Origin: Cryptomeria japonica
Lineage: Eukaryota > Streptophyta > Pinopsida > Cupressales > Cupressaceae
DNA: 62,000 nt
Direction: 5' to 3'
NCBI RefSeq assembly: GCF_030272615.1
Contig: NC_081414.1
Location: forward strand, 313,011,664-313,073,663
Position 1 is the first letter of the stretch, and every line of letters begins with the position of its first letter. This document shows positions 10,349-25,300 of this stretch, in pieces. The notes under the pieces are model-generated. The model searched no databases. It was not told where the DNA came from and saw only the letters and a program-made list of their open reading frames with translations. A program made the translations under genes and the position numbers.

Positions 10349-13300
10349 GTAAGTAGTCTTCAGTCACGAAAGTTTTGTAGTATCATTGCCACTTGTTGCT
10401 TGGCTCATTCATTCTCTTTACTGCTATTTGTTTAGTAAATCTTTGAGGAAGGCTTATCAAATGCTACTACTAATGAAAATGTATGTTAAATTTCATGCTT
10501 TGCAGAGTTGCATCAGCTCCTGGTAAAGTTCTAATAACAGGTGCTTACCTCATTCTTGAAAAACCAAATCCAGGGGTTGTCCTAACTACCACAGCGCGTT
10601 TCTATGCAATTGTGAAGCCATTGCATGATAGCATAGATACAGGGAGCTGGGCTTGGGTACTTATTTTGAACCTTGTTCAGCTGTCCTTACACATCACGTC
10701 TTGATATTTTTTTCAAATATAAATTTTAGGCTTAAATGGACAGGATTTACAACTAGTTGCCTGGACTGGCTTCTTTTTCTCTTTATCATTTTATGACATG
10801 ATAATTATTGCTTACGAGCATTTTAAATTTGGACTTTTCACAACAATACAATGGACTTTTCACAACAATACAATGAGCAGGAACAGATGAAAAACCATTC
10901 AAGTGGTTGACTTAAGATGAAATAAGTCAGAAAGATGACGTGACAAAAGAGAAAGGACCATGCTTCACAATCTATGATGCAGTTGTGCAAACTTAATATT
11001 AGAGCATAATAAAATTTTGGATATTTTCAAATATTTCAGTTATCACAATCTTTTCTCTGATGTTTTGTAGATTTCATTTCTAAAACAGCCCTTTGTTTAT
11101 GTAAAACTCATCATACAAAAATGTGAATTTAAAAGACGTTTATACAAGCACTAGTTTAGGATATTTGGTCTCGTTTTGCTTCATTATTGGCTATAAATAA
11201 ATTTAATATGCCATCCTCATTTAATTCTAGAAGTTCTTTTGTACCATAAGAGACACTTCATCTTATTCTAGAAGTTCACATGAATTAAAGAATTTCTTTG
11301 TTGATGTGGGCCATGTTATATGGCACTTTTGGGATGTAAATCTTGTAATCGTTTTCCTTTGTATTCTTTTTTTGAGTATTTGGGTTGTCTTCATTTCGTC
11401 ATTTTTATTCTCTCACAGATCCCTCTAGTTATCTTCTTTGACGAGTTACTTAGCCCTTTCCTTTAAGAGGCTATCATTTGTTGACATAAAAATTTCCATG
11501 TGATCTCTAGAGCTACTAGGAGGCATTAAGATTCGCATGTCAATGGGGAAAAATTCAGTGAGATTGTGCTTATCTTTGCATATTTGCTACTATGGAACTT
11601 AAATCCCCCTTCAAGTTCAAGTATTCTAAAACTTCTTTGTGTTAGCATTGAGGGCTTTCTAGTTCAGCTTGCTCACAATGTAGGTTATAGAGGTAAACAT
11701 ACATTACTAGTTTTCTCTATCTTTAGAAGTTCATTGACCTTGGGTGTTAGGTGATATTTTAGGTGAAGTTGCCAACTCCTCATAGGGTTATTTATTCGAG
11801 CTCCATTAGTTGTGGACATTCCCCTGTGGATGTTATCATATCTTATATTTCCCCTTTTGTGAGGTTAGATGATGCTGTTATTAGTTTTCTACAAAGTTGC
11901 TGGTTCCGATATGGTACGGGTATTGGAACCTGATACGATGGACAAATTTTTTTTCCTTGGGTATGGGTATTGGAATACATGTATGTTCAAAATTCTAAAT
12001 TATGGGAACAATGATACTCACATTTGCCAATAAATAGAGTATTTGAATACCTCATATTCATAATTTGCAAAAATGAAAATTTTGAAGTTTCAAAATGTCA
12101 TTACACAATGAAAAGTTAAAATTACAATCAATTTTTAATAGTCTTCATATTCTTCCTCATCAAAAGCATCAAGGTCAATGTTTGATTCAATTTCAATTGA
12201 ACCACAATCAATTGGAGTGCCCCTCCCACTAGCTGTGTCATGTGTAGAAGTTGCCTCATCTATAGAGACTTCAGCCCACATCCTTTTGCACGTGACAGCT
12301 AGTTGTGAATTTTTTTCCATCAAGCCCAAATCAAGGCCTTTGAAACCACACAAACCTTTATGATACATGCCATTTTCATAATTTTATCACGTAAAGGTGA
12401 AATTATGTACATAGGCATTTTTTTGTTTATAAAAATGTTTTAAAAGATTTTTTTTTTTTGGTTTTCTGTTTTTCTTTTGGGCAGCCCCTGGGTCTGCCTA
12501 GGTTTGGCCAAAGTTCCTCTCTAGAGGGACCCTGGGCGAACCCAATGAGGAACCAGCCAAGGACTAGGACTAGAATTGTACGCATATGGGTACAGGAGGG
12601 GTTTTTAAAGGAACTCGTAACATAGGTTTTCTATCTTGAGCTTTGTTATGAACATGTGACCATGGTAATTTCTAGATTTGGAATTCAACTTTAATCTTAA
12701 TGAAATGCTTGTTTCATTGGGTGATCTTTCTCTCACATGGTTGTTTGTACTTGTAATTGGATTATATGTTTTGGTGTTTAAACAATTTATCATTAATCTC
12801 TTTAGTTGTATATACATTTTTAATGTTGAGGGACTTTTCAGATTTAAGAGATTCTTTCTCCCAATTTTTTTATTATAACTAGATGTATTTTTTGAGTCCC
12901 ATTGACCTATTGAGGTTATTTATGAACATTAATATTACTTCTTCCTTTCTTTAAGTAGTTATAGCTGGTATGAACCACAATATTTCGAGAGCTAATAGAT
13001 TCTATCACATTTTGCCTTCTAGGAAATGAAGATTGAGAAGTAATTTATTTGTAGGGTCCCATATGATTGAAGGAAGATATCTTTGTTTTCACAAAGACTA
13101 TGGAGGGTCTCTAAGCAACCTTTTTTGTTGTTGCAACTAGAGGACCATGGCCCTTTACCTCATGTAAGTAGTCATTTCCAGATCTGAAGCTTTATAGGGG
13201 ACTACTAGGACTGTCAGATCGGTTACCTTTTCTCAGCTTATTCCAATTATTAGAGGTCTCAAACACCCTTTTGATAATGTAATTACCTATTGAAATGGTT

Positions 13301-16300
13301 ATAGATTAGTGAAAGATGCCCCTCCTTGTGGATCATCTAGGTGCCCTTGCTCACTTGTATTTGTTCTAGGTATGGGGAGTCAACAACTCACTATTGCTCA
13401 CACTCTGGGACTAGGAGACAAGTTCGCATTGTTGATTATTTTTTCATGTGTGGAGAATAATTAAATCTAATACTGTAATAGCTCGTAAATGGTGATTTAG
13501 GGATGTTAGTTCTTCTATTGTTAACTTTGTACAAGTTAAAGCCAACCTTGACATCCACCGCTCTCCTTCTCTCTCTCTATCCCTTGATTGGTTATGTTCT
13601 TTTCAATCTACACACTATTTTTTAGTACAATTTGTGGTTCCCTTCACTATTAGAGAGAGGGGTCCCCTATTCCTTTTTTGTGTTTTGCCACAACCAAACC
13701 ATGCTAACCAACAATTCTCTTCCCTGTCAACATTGCTTTCTTTTTCTTTGTTTCATCATCTTTATGATCATGTGTCGTTTTTGAATCTCTAGGGTTTTCC
13801 TGCTTTGCCCCCACTCTTAGGTCTTTTATTGTTCAAGTTGTAGTTACTTTTTCAGTTATTGAATTTATTTTAGCAGTCAAGCATTGCCTCATAACTTGAT
13901 TGTGAGTCCCATTGACCTATTTTGGTTATTCATGGACATTAATACGACTTCTTTTTTAATATGTGTTCCATGTATTATGATTGACATGCTCTTTGTATAT
14001 TCATGATATCAGTTTGTCTTTAGAGGACCTCCACTATGTTGATTACAGATTCTTTTTCCCTTTCTAAGCATAATTGTGTCTTATCGCCATAGTTTAGATG
14101 TTGTTTTCCATGGTCCAAATAAGTGGGATAAAACTTTAACCCATTGTCGTGGTTCATCCCACTTAGATACTTGCAAATAATGGTGAATTACAAGATGTTT
14201 GACAATGATGACACTTGTACACAATTTGGACTATGTTACTAATCTAAACCCATTGCACTAAGAGGCATGAAGGCCATAAAAAATTCACATTTGGAGATGG
14301 AATTTGCTTGTCATTAGTTGTTATGAAGGTGTCACTCATTTGGTTTCAACTAACTTGTTTTCACTCTTCACTATCTATCCCAAACCATCAATATTGAAAC
14401 TAATATTGAAACTTTAAGCACACATCGGACAGTTACAACCATTTGGTTTAACTTCAATTACATGTTCTTCTCTACATGGCTTAATTTGTCCAACTTATGG
14501 GGATGATCTGCATGCATTTTGCTGGGAACAATGTCAGAAGTAATGTCCCTCCATATCAGTGGCTTACAATTGTTACCATGTCAGTGAATTGTAAAACTAT
14601 TTCCACAAGATGATTTACAGGATTTAGCCATCTTCTGGACACTTTACAGATGTCAAGAAGATGCAAAGGTTCATATAATTGTGTGAGACTTTTGAGGTAT
14701 CAACCACCACGATTATGAAATACAAATGTCACTTAAGCAAGTGTTGCATACTATTCCCACAAGATGGCATGGCGACATGAGCCACCATGTGGACAGGATG
14801 TAGATGTCCACCATGGGAACTAAATCTCAGCCAAAATAAAGCGGTATTTATGACAACAAACAAATTTTTTCAATGGCATTACAGTAATCAACACAAAGTC
14901 ATATCCAGAATTTAGTTTCAGGCAAAACAATTGCAGCAGTTAAAATAAAGGCCAACAATGATACAATCAACCTAACTGATGAAATTAAATCTTTAGCTTG
15001 GAGCATATAATTGTCAACAGCAATCGATTTCTGTACAAACAATAATCAAATGGTATGGCCAATAATTTGGTTTAATATTGGCAAACTCACTAGTTTCAAG
15101 ATAGCTTTGTGAATGTGAATACTTGGACTATGCCAAATACTCACTTTTGCCCCAAGTCCTTACTGTTGTATGGAGAGAGAAAATAGTTTTGAGCATGATC
15201 ATTAATGAGATTCGTTTAATGCTATGCATGTGTTAAATGCCTTAAACTAGGACTGATGTAATATGAGTTGGCCTAGTTAGTTGCACAAATGTCATAAATG
15301 TTGTCATAATTGTTTGGAGTAGTCAATGGTCAACATCAGTCATTGCCTGGTCAAATAATTGTAATTTATGTACAAGCAACAATGAAGTGGCATAGATGAC
15401 AATTTGGCTTAATTCTGGCGAGTTCATTAATTTCACATATATCTTTGTCCATGTTGTTTCTCTAACAAAGTCCAAATCCCTACTTTTGCCTCAAAACCTT
15501 GTTGGTGAATGGAGAGAGAAAATTCTTGATTATGGTCATCAATAAATTTATATTTTACTACATTATTTGTTCATTATTTCAAGTATTAGTTATATTAGAA
15601 GGAAGAGTAAATATTTGCTGTTGATGTCTTAAAAGGAACTGTGTCCAATTTAAGATATTCATTCCCTTAGACCCCACTAAAGGCAGGATGAGACCACAAC
15701 GTGATTAGGATTAAGAGATTAGATGATCTATAATGTTGGTGGAACAATGAGAATGAAGAAGAAGACTAAGAGAGCTTGTTAAAAAGATGCCATTAGTGCA
15801 AATCTGAAGTTGAAGTCTATCTTGAAGTAGAAGTTGAAGTCAGAGAGTGAGTCGTAGTTGTAGTGGGGAAAACAAATGTGAAAAATTTCCACTACAAACA
15901 ATCACACAAAGGAATAATGGAAGGAACAAGGCACCTTCCATTACAAGACAAAGCTTGGTTTGATCTTGTAGGCCAAGTTGAAAAGTCGATACAATCTACC
16001 TTATACAAGAGAAGTTGGGAGTATAAAGACTCTTTCAGAGATAGAGAAAGAGAAGTGTATGAGAGCAACCTTTGAGGCATAGAAAATTTGTCAACTGAAA
16101 GGGGAAGAAATTGAGCCAAAAACCCCAGGGCTAAGATTGTATAAAAGAGACCAATTTACCAAATTTATTCTTTCCTCCATACAACCACCCTATTTCCCCA
16201 CTGTACAAACTTCAGTGGATGTGTTTTTAAAAAAAAATCCTTTCACCGTATGATTCAGTCCTTACATGTTGACTGTATGATAGAAAAATGAAAATCCAAT

Positions 16301-19300
16301 TAAAGTTTTAAACAATATATCAACCTCCTTTATTACTGTAGGACCACCTGCAACTTTTTTTGACGTCACATGGTCCCTATTTGAAGTTATCATACATCTT
16401 CAAAATAGATCCATATGACTTCTTGGCTACTCTGCTTCTTCCTTCACAGTGCAATTTTCCCGACATATTTTCAATCATTCAGTTTTTGCCATATAGGAAG
16501 GATATTTAGGACAAATGATTGTGTTATGTGGCCTCCAACTATTTCGTCTCTTGTTGTACGACCTAATCATCTTATCCTGATGTGGTACAACCTATTCCCA
16601 GAAATTGTACTATATGATTTCCCTAGGAGAAACTTCAATCCTTAAATTTTGATGTACATTTTGTGTATCTTGCTGAAACAGAAGGTAGTTCTTCTATTGC
16701 AACTTTATAGCATTTTACAATTGGTTTTTCTCAGCCTATGATGTTGGTACAAATATAGTTGGTGAATTGGATGAATGTACATCCGTGGAATATGGGGATA
16801 CTAAACACATTTTCATGATCAAAATGCTTCTAAAGTGCTTGTAATACAGCTTTGGTTTAGTGATAGGTTGGCTGCTTGTAATATAGCTTTGGTTTAGTGA
16901 TAGATTGGGTTCAACATTTTTAGACTTTTATGTTCATTTAGATTGGGCTCCTTGTTTGTTTTGAACTCAGCCATAGTTCATTAAATTGTATGGCCATTGG
17001 CGATTGCTTCTCCATATATCAGTCCATGTTCTGGCTATGTTGGTTCTACTAATATTTCACGTACATTTCAATCTGCTGATGATCATAGTTTCCTTCATCG
17101 ATTTTCCTTTCTATTGCCATATGAAACAATCACTTCAGATCTTTGTTCCTTTTCCATTGTGGAATGCTCACTAGTGGTGGAACAATTAGCTTATGATCAG
17201 GCTATTCAGGCTGCCTGCAACAAGCATCAACTTAGAGGCCCCCCTTGTTAGATCACACTATCACAAGTTTGGCAAACCTATCCTATTGTTACTTTATTAC
17301 TTTTTTTTGTTGTTGTCTGAAAGATGACTTTTCTTTGGGGGGATGATTTAATCGACATACAATGCCTTTATTATGTTTTATTATCTAACTATGTAATTGT
17401 CTGTTGGATTTCGGTTAGTGATAGGAGTGAGTTGGTATACAGTTTTGTTGCTTGGCAAGTATTAGGCTCTTTAAATAGATTTTACATAGTTTGGGAAAGT
17501 AGTTTGATCCATGGCTGATCATCTTTGGTCTAATAAAGATATAGTTATTACCGTATCTATTCATTATAGTTTGGGAAAGTAGTTTGATCCTTGGCTGATC
17601 ATCTTTGGTCTAATAAAGATATATTTATTACCAAATCTATTCACTATTTGAAGTATAGTTTTATGAGAACAAAGAGTAAATAGATGTTATGTTGTAAATG
17701 CCATATACTAGGTCTAATGTGACACTTGTTGGCATAGTTGGGTTTACAGGTGTAATAATAAATGATATCACAATTCTCAATTTGGCCAGAAAGAAAGAAA
17801 GTTATACTCAAAATCATATGATTTCATTTTAAATATTACAATGTTATTTTGTTTAGGCTTTAACAACATTGACTATTATCCATAAACGTTTCTTGATTTG
17901 ATGTACATAGTTTCGTTAATTCTGATGTTGAATCCATCTCCATCTGCATGAAAACAGATTGCACTTATTACTGCCTTAGTACTGCGAATTGTAGCTTCAC
18001 ACAAGATTCTACTTGTACTGGTCATGAAACCCCGATCCTTAACCTATTTATTGATAGAATAATGAGATAAAAAATGATTTATGATGACAATGTAAACAAA
18101 TATTCTTGTGTCTATTTGGGATCTTATGTTGCATCCCCGTGATTAGGGTTTCTTGCAATCTAAAAATAATGTTCCTTACAGAATCAAACTTGAAGAAAAT
18201 CACCCATTCTGACGACACATGCATGTGTTCCAATGTATTGCTTGATTTCTTGGATTGTTTGTTGACTGAAGTTTGATTTTAGTGGCTTGAGTTGTGAAGT
18301 ATTATCAAATGCACACTTCACGGAAGCAGAGACCGACCTCACTTAAACAATTTGACCAAAGAACCACCATTGTGACTGAGGATGCACCCAGTTGAACAAT
18401 CTGAATAGAGTTGAATCCAACTTTGTCCTATCAAAGTAGTAATACAATTAGATAGACAGATTTTGTGGCCATAACTGAAATACATCCAGGTGTGATTCAG
18501 TAGATGTTGGATTTGATTATGTCTTTTAATCAGCAGTCAAATCATCTCCAAGCTTCTCTAATCCATTGACTAGACTGTTGGTAGATCATATAATGTGTTC
18601 CAAGGTTGATATCTCCTCTAGCTTTGTGTAATTTCTCCTTTTTGAAGTCCACATCTTATACAAAACAACAAATAATGGGATTTACTCCAAATGATTTTGG
18701 TGTGGTATAAGATGCATGCATGAGAAAAGAATATTGCTTACTCTGAAATTGGTGAACTTAGTGATGGTTCATTTTACCTTAAGAGCAAGAAGAAATTCAT
18801 GTGCACATATAACTTTTTTCATTATAGTCCCATTCTAGAATAGGGAAAACATTTTATAGAGCATATTCAGAGTGGACAATCTAAAACTATTCTCTATTCT
18901 TATTCCTTTGTTTTTTGCTGTACATCTGCAATTGCAGTTCTACTTTTCACTAGGCTCAAGTATTTCATTCGTTGTTATTTCACAGCTAGCTCTACTTTTT
19001 TCTGGGCTCAAGTATTTCATTCGTTGTTATTTCACAGCTAGTTCTACTCTTTACTGGGCTCAAGTATTTCATTTATTGTTATTTCACAGCTATGGACAGA
19101 TGTAAAATTATCGTCTCCTCAACTCTCAAAGGAAGGTCTTTACAAGCTATCCCTCAAAACTCTTAGCCTGCAGAATGTCTCATCTTTGAGGTATAGCTAT
19201 TACATCCTTTACAGTGTTACTTGTTCCATGTGCATCTGGAGGATGACAGATGGCTTATGGTGCACATAAAATTGGTATTTTTTTCTTATCAATTTATCAC

Positions 19301-22300
19301 TAGTCTGTGGTTATCTCTTCGGTTCATATTTTCTTCTACAACTTTTGTCCTTTCACATTTTACTTACTCATTATTGGAATTTTTAGATTCAGCGTTATTG
19401 CATGTGTTATTCTATTATGCAGCACATAACCACATTGTGGCTTCTTGCAATTAACAATACTTTGGACTGTTTAATGGGGAAATGATAATTATCTCTTGGA
19501 TGTGCAGTGGAAATGGCAATCCGTTTGTGGAACAAGCAGTGCAGTATGCTGTGGCAGCTGCAAAAGCAAATTTTGAGAATGATAATGGCAAGCATGACAC
19601 ACTTCTCAAACTTCTTGTACAAGGTGCTCCTGTTTTGCACACTCTTACACTCTTGGACACTTTCTAAACATTTTTGTCACCCTGTAGGATATGCAGACTG
19701 AAATACTATACCATCCAATGGCACTATTTTCTTCTTTTAGTTATTGTTTTGTTGAAGTGATCAAATCAATGGCATTATCAAAGATGATTTGACCTGAATG
19801 TTAAAAAAAATCTTGCCATGCAGGGTTTGATATCACCATTTTAGGTAGCAACGACTTTTATTCATATCGCAAACAAGTATGTTTTTCTTAACTTTCATAT
19901 CATGATGGAAAATTTGCTTCACTTGATGGTAACTTCTTTTTGTTTGGATTCTATTTATAGAAGATTATGAAACATTTTTTGTTCCATTCATGTGGTTAGT
20001 ATTTTACTATTTTCCATAGATGCATGTTGTAAGATAGACACACTGATCTGGATCGTAGGAGGTCTGGAGGACAATCCTATCTTAGCGAAAAACAAGATTA
20101 TAGAATATACATAGGAAAACATAAGACACTGTTAACCATTACACATTAATGCACAGCAAACTTTTAGTAATAATGTTCTACCTATATTCAATAGAGAAAC
20201 AAATGGGTTACAATGGATATTACTGACAGCAATGCTGAGAATGAGAATTCCCATGACCAGAAAAGGGTGATCACATTATACTGCTTTGCCTAGACTATTC
20301 TTCCGTTATCCAATCTCTAACTTCAAGAATCAAATGACTTTATGTACAATATAAATGAAAGTAGTTACAAGACAACATAACAGTTCATATTCCATAACCA
20401 TTTGACCCTCTAATTGTTGATGGTTTCTGTTACGTTGTGTAGGTGCCACTTGTGTGAGGCTGTTAACTGCACAAATGATTTCTAGGTGGTGTTTAAAGAG
20501 TTGCAGGTTCAATTGTGGTGGTGTGTGTTATGTCCGTAACTGAGATATTATCTTACTTGACAAATTTTCAAGGCAGAACACAATGCCTAGTGCTTTTTAG
20601 TAACCTAGTTTCCAGTAGGAGCAGGTTGAGAAGATATAGTGGTTAGCGTGAGAATAATATTTCAATCTATTACATTTACTGGTGGCATGCTGCACAGTTT
20701 ACAATGCATGCAAATAAATTCTTCAACTTTCACAGAGCTAGTTCTAGCAGCGGGACTTTAAGAGCAAATATAAAAATCTACAGCTATGGATTTAAATGAT
20801 GAAATGATACTTGATCAATCCTGGAAGTTTATACAAAATATCTGCTGAAACCCTTCTAAAATATATTATGGCCATCAAAGAAATATCTGATAAAGCCCAA
20901 AGACAAGTCTCAAAATAAGACAAATATCAAATGTTTGCAGCTGTAATAAAACCACTGAATGGCTGTTGCTGGAATGTGCAGAACAGCAACTACAATGCAC
21001 CAAAAGTATGGCAAACTGACTTCAATGATTATTCCCATACATTCATATGCAGTAACCTGAAAAGTATGCATGGTAGTCTAAGTTGCTGGTACAGCTGTGG
21101 ATACGGGATATGGGTACGCCGGTACGTCAATTTTTTTTCCCTTGGGTACGCATGTATTTATATATCTAGAAAAAGTCTAACCACTTGAGGTAGATTTAGA
21201 GAGCACTTATGGCAAAGACAAAAGGAAATAAGGGAAAAAGAAATACCAAGAAGGGTATTGATGACAAAGCACCAAATGCAAAGTAATAAAGTGATAAATA
21301 AAACACCCTTGGCAACAGAAATGGATCTTTGAAAGAGAAAACTATCCTGTAAGTAATGAAAAGATGAACTTAGAAGAGGAGTCAAAACAATATGATGAGA
21401 ATGATGATGAGGAGAGTTTTGAGGAAGAACTCTATTGCACCATATATGAGATTGAAAAACTTAGAAAGAAGAACCAGAAACTAGAGCTACATCTTCAAGA
21501 GAATTTTGAATCTGATAAGGTTTAGTATGAAGTCTTGACGAATCCGAAAAGATAATCATATTTCTAAAAGCTCAAATTGAATAAAAAAAGAATTGAAGAA
21601 GAAATGAGAACCCAATTGAAAGTCAAGGAAGAAAACTATGAAAGGTTAGAAATTTGAGATTGCTTCTCTAAGGAAGGAACTAGAGAAAACAACCACCAAG
21701 TTGAACAAAGGCCTCAAGGTCAAAATGAGCACCAAAACACTAGATGACATCATTAATGGGCAAAGATCACCATCAAATAAACAGGACTTGGCTATAAAGA
21801 AAATCAGACATTCAAGGAAGACTCCAAGGAGATTCCTAAGAAAACAAATGAGGGAAATACAAAAAGCCTTGAAGACACTTTCAAAAGCCCTATCAAGAAT
21901 GAAGGTAGCAAGAAGACAAAGATTCCTAAAGTTAACAAGGACAATTTCAAGAAGACGTTTCCTCGAAGGCAAGCACATATATACAAGGTCAAGAATACCT
22001 TTAATGGTTATTGCTATTCATGTAATCATTTCGGGCGTAGAGTAAGGGATTGTAGAACACATAGGAGATATGATTATGGTTGGCACAAAAATAAAAGACC
22101 TTGTTGATTCTCAAGTAAGAACTGCAATACATATGCATCTTTAAGGAATTATAAATCATATGTTCCTTTAGTGAATTATAATGTTATATGCTACAAATGT
22201 AGTAACTATGGACATATAGCACAACATTGTAGAAGTGGTTTTTTGAAACCACCTAAAGAGTACAAAATGAAGGATACCATGAACAAACAAAAAGGAAAGC

Positions 22301-25300
22301 CTACTAAGGTATGCAGAAGGAAACGAGCAAGATAATGAGAAGAATAAAAATGATGAATCTATGATTATGCATTATGCACTTCATGCACAAATTTGAGAAG
22401 CACGAATTTAGGGGGAACTTATCATTACACTATCATTCAACTTTATGGAAAAGACAACTCAAAAGATGAAGTCTCATAGAATATTAGAGAAAGAGAAGTC
22501 ATACTTGGAGAGAAGGATGAGAATTCTATTATGGTAGTAGCAAACTACATATTAAAAGGAAGTGAAGGAGAATCAATGCCAAGATGATAAAGAGCTTAGA
22601 AGGCTTAAGGCAATGAGAGAGTTTTTCAAAAGTTTGATAGGAGGATGAGAATAATTCAAAGGAGTCTTTTCTTGAAGAGTATGCTCATATCTTTGTATTT
22701 GACATTTTTGCTAGAACAAACAAGCATGGGTTGGCAAAAAGCAAAAGAAATTGATAATGGAAAGTTGATGGTTGTGCTTGTTCAACTTCACATTAAAGAT
22801 GTTCCTATTAATTTAATGATGCCATAGAAGACATGGATTGTATGATGAGCATCCCTTCACCATTAATGTCGAAAGAGGAGAGTTACGACAAAGAAAGAAT
22901 GATGGCATTGATGTCAAGAGGAGGAATTATGAAAGGAACCTTGAAAAGCAACGTAAGTATGAAACGAAGCAAATTACATCAAGGATCAAGGGAGTTAAGG
23001 TGTCATATGAGCAATCCAAATTTATTGTGAATAATAGCAACAGAGAAGAGTATATTGACTTGGAAGATAATGAAAGAGTAAAGTTCCCATGAGCAGCCCT
23101 TGGAAAGAGAAAGGTCATTAGAAGGTCTTGAAGAAAGTAAAGTAAAAGAAGGAAATGAAAAAAGAGTTACCATTTGAGAGAAAATAACTGAAGAAGAAAT
23201 CCCCATACAAGAGGATAGTGCAAACATGAAAGACAATTATTTAGTTGCAGCAATCAAGAAACTAGAGGAAGAGAAGGAGGGTGAGAAGACTCTTGCAAAG
23301 AGATCAAAAGGATGATCTTCATCTGGCAGCCATGGATAGAGGAGGAAGATTTGAACATGCATAAAAAAGTGATGGGATAGCTAAAATTCCTAACTTGTGA
23401 AACTCGAGGAGATGATCCAAATTCTTTTGAAAGAAGCAAGTCACCCAAGAAAGAGGAGTACTAGAGAAAGGGGGAGCATTAGAGAATATCCAACAAAGGG
23501 AGAAGCATATATTACATTGATGTAAGTATCAAAGAATATGCTTATATGTTTCCTATGATTTATTTGTGGACAGAAGTTTTAGTAACATCCCTTTTCCATT
23601 GACGCCAAAGGGGGAGAGATATAGAATGGAGAAGAGTTAGAGAAAAGAAAGAAAATTATGTTGCCATCAATGACAAATGAGGAGATTGTTGGAAATATTG
23701 TCATTGATGTCAAAGGGGTTCATTCTTGTCATTAATGTCAAATGAGTATGGACAAGATCATATTGTCATTGATGTCAAAAGTGAAAAAGAATATCATTGA
23801 TAATAAAGATGTTTAGTTGAGATTGATGCCAAAGTATACATGGCAAGAGATTCCAAAAGGGAGTGTTTCATAGAGTTCTGAAAACAGACAATCTGCTAAT
23901 AAACAATAATGGCAATCTAAAGGTATATGACTTTGGTCTATGTGCATTACAAACAAAAGAAGACTTCGATGGTTTATATGTCAACCGATCATAATATCAC
24001 ATATATACTAGTTAAAAATGATGACCATCTTTGAAGACATAATATCTACGTTACCCCAAGTTTCCGAGACGGGGGGACGAGTTTCCGGGACGGCAAATTT
24101 TTTTGCCAAATTTGGGGACGGGGGGGGACGGCAAAGGGGACGGCTGTATAAAATATAGGGAAAATTTAAAATATATAGGAAAATTCTAAATGTTCATATG
24201 AAAACATGGATAAAGCATGCATCTATACATTATATTCATATGAAAACATGGATATAGCATGGGTATGATACTATGAAAACATTTTAGAATGCAAACATCG
24301 AACATACAACATTATCAATAAACTCAATACTCAATATGCACTCATAATTCAGAATTTCAATTCATTCACATTGTCAATATGCATATCATAATAGATATTA
24401 AAGAAATAAAATACATAATGGAGCCTAATCAGACTCAGAGGTTAAATTTTCACTACTTCCATCAGCGCAGTTGCCCCCTATATTTTTTGACGGGGGTTTG
24501 GGGGCAGCGCCCCCAACTTGGGGTCAAGGGGCAGCGCCCCTTGCGCGCTCCCCGTCGCGATACAGGGCGGGGTCGAGGGGCAGCGCCCCACGAGGCCAAA
24601 AATGCTTTTATTATTTTATATAGGCGTCGGGTGTTATTTTTCTATTGGCAAAAAACCCTTCATGAGATATTTCACTCCCTCAATTACGCAAAAAACATCA
24701 TTAAAAAAAAATTGAAAATACGACTTTTTTTATTTTAATATTTTTCCCTAGCCCTAGATGTGGGGGACGTCTAGCCATCCTCGGGACGGCTGGTACGTCC
24801 CCAATCCGTCCCCAGCCGTCCCCGAGACGTACGGACGTCCCCCACAGCTAGGGAAGCCGTCCCCCCCGTTTCGGGGACGTCCCCTCAAAATTTTGACAAT
24901 TTGGGGACGGGGGGGGGGACGTCCCCTGGCCGTCCCCAAGTCCCCGAAACGTCCCCGGGACTGGGACGAGGGTTTTCAGGTAGGGGACGCGTCCCCGGGT
25001 TTCGTAGCATAATATAACTGTCACAATGAGAGCTCCATGTATGCAGAAATCTGTAATGTCAAAAAGCATTTATATGGTGTGATTACCATGTTCCTCAAAT
25101 GGATATAGATTGCAACGGTTAATCTATATGATTAGTAACAACAATAATGACAAATATACTTTAAAGCTAAAACATATATGATAATGCACCAAGTGTTTTG
25201 TTAAGGATAAAACATACAACTTAGTCTCTAAAATACATACCCGATGGAGTGTATAACAATTATGATGACAAGGGGTAGCAACTAAGGATTCAGCACGTTG

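Noticed and set aside
10220-10435. 71-codon frame at the PMK start
   Set aside because: It crosses an acceptor, the real ATG in another frame and intron 1; the exon 1 to exon 2 join explains the sequence better.
21071-22538. hAT element from 21079 to 22530 with target duplication ATGGTAGT
   Set aside because: The 8-mer does recur at 22531, but the sequence before it is not an inverted terminus and the interval is Copia gag; taken as chance.
24379-25069. Overlapping Gly/Arg/Pro-rich frames
   Set aside because: They are translations of GGGGACG arrays and palindromic units in hAT copy B.
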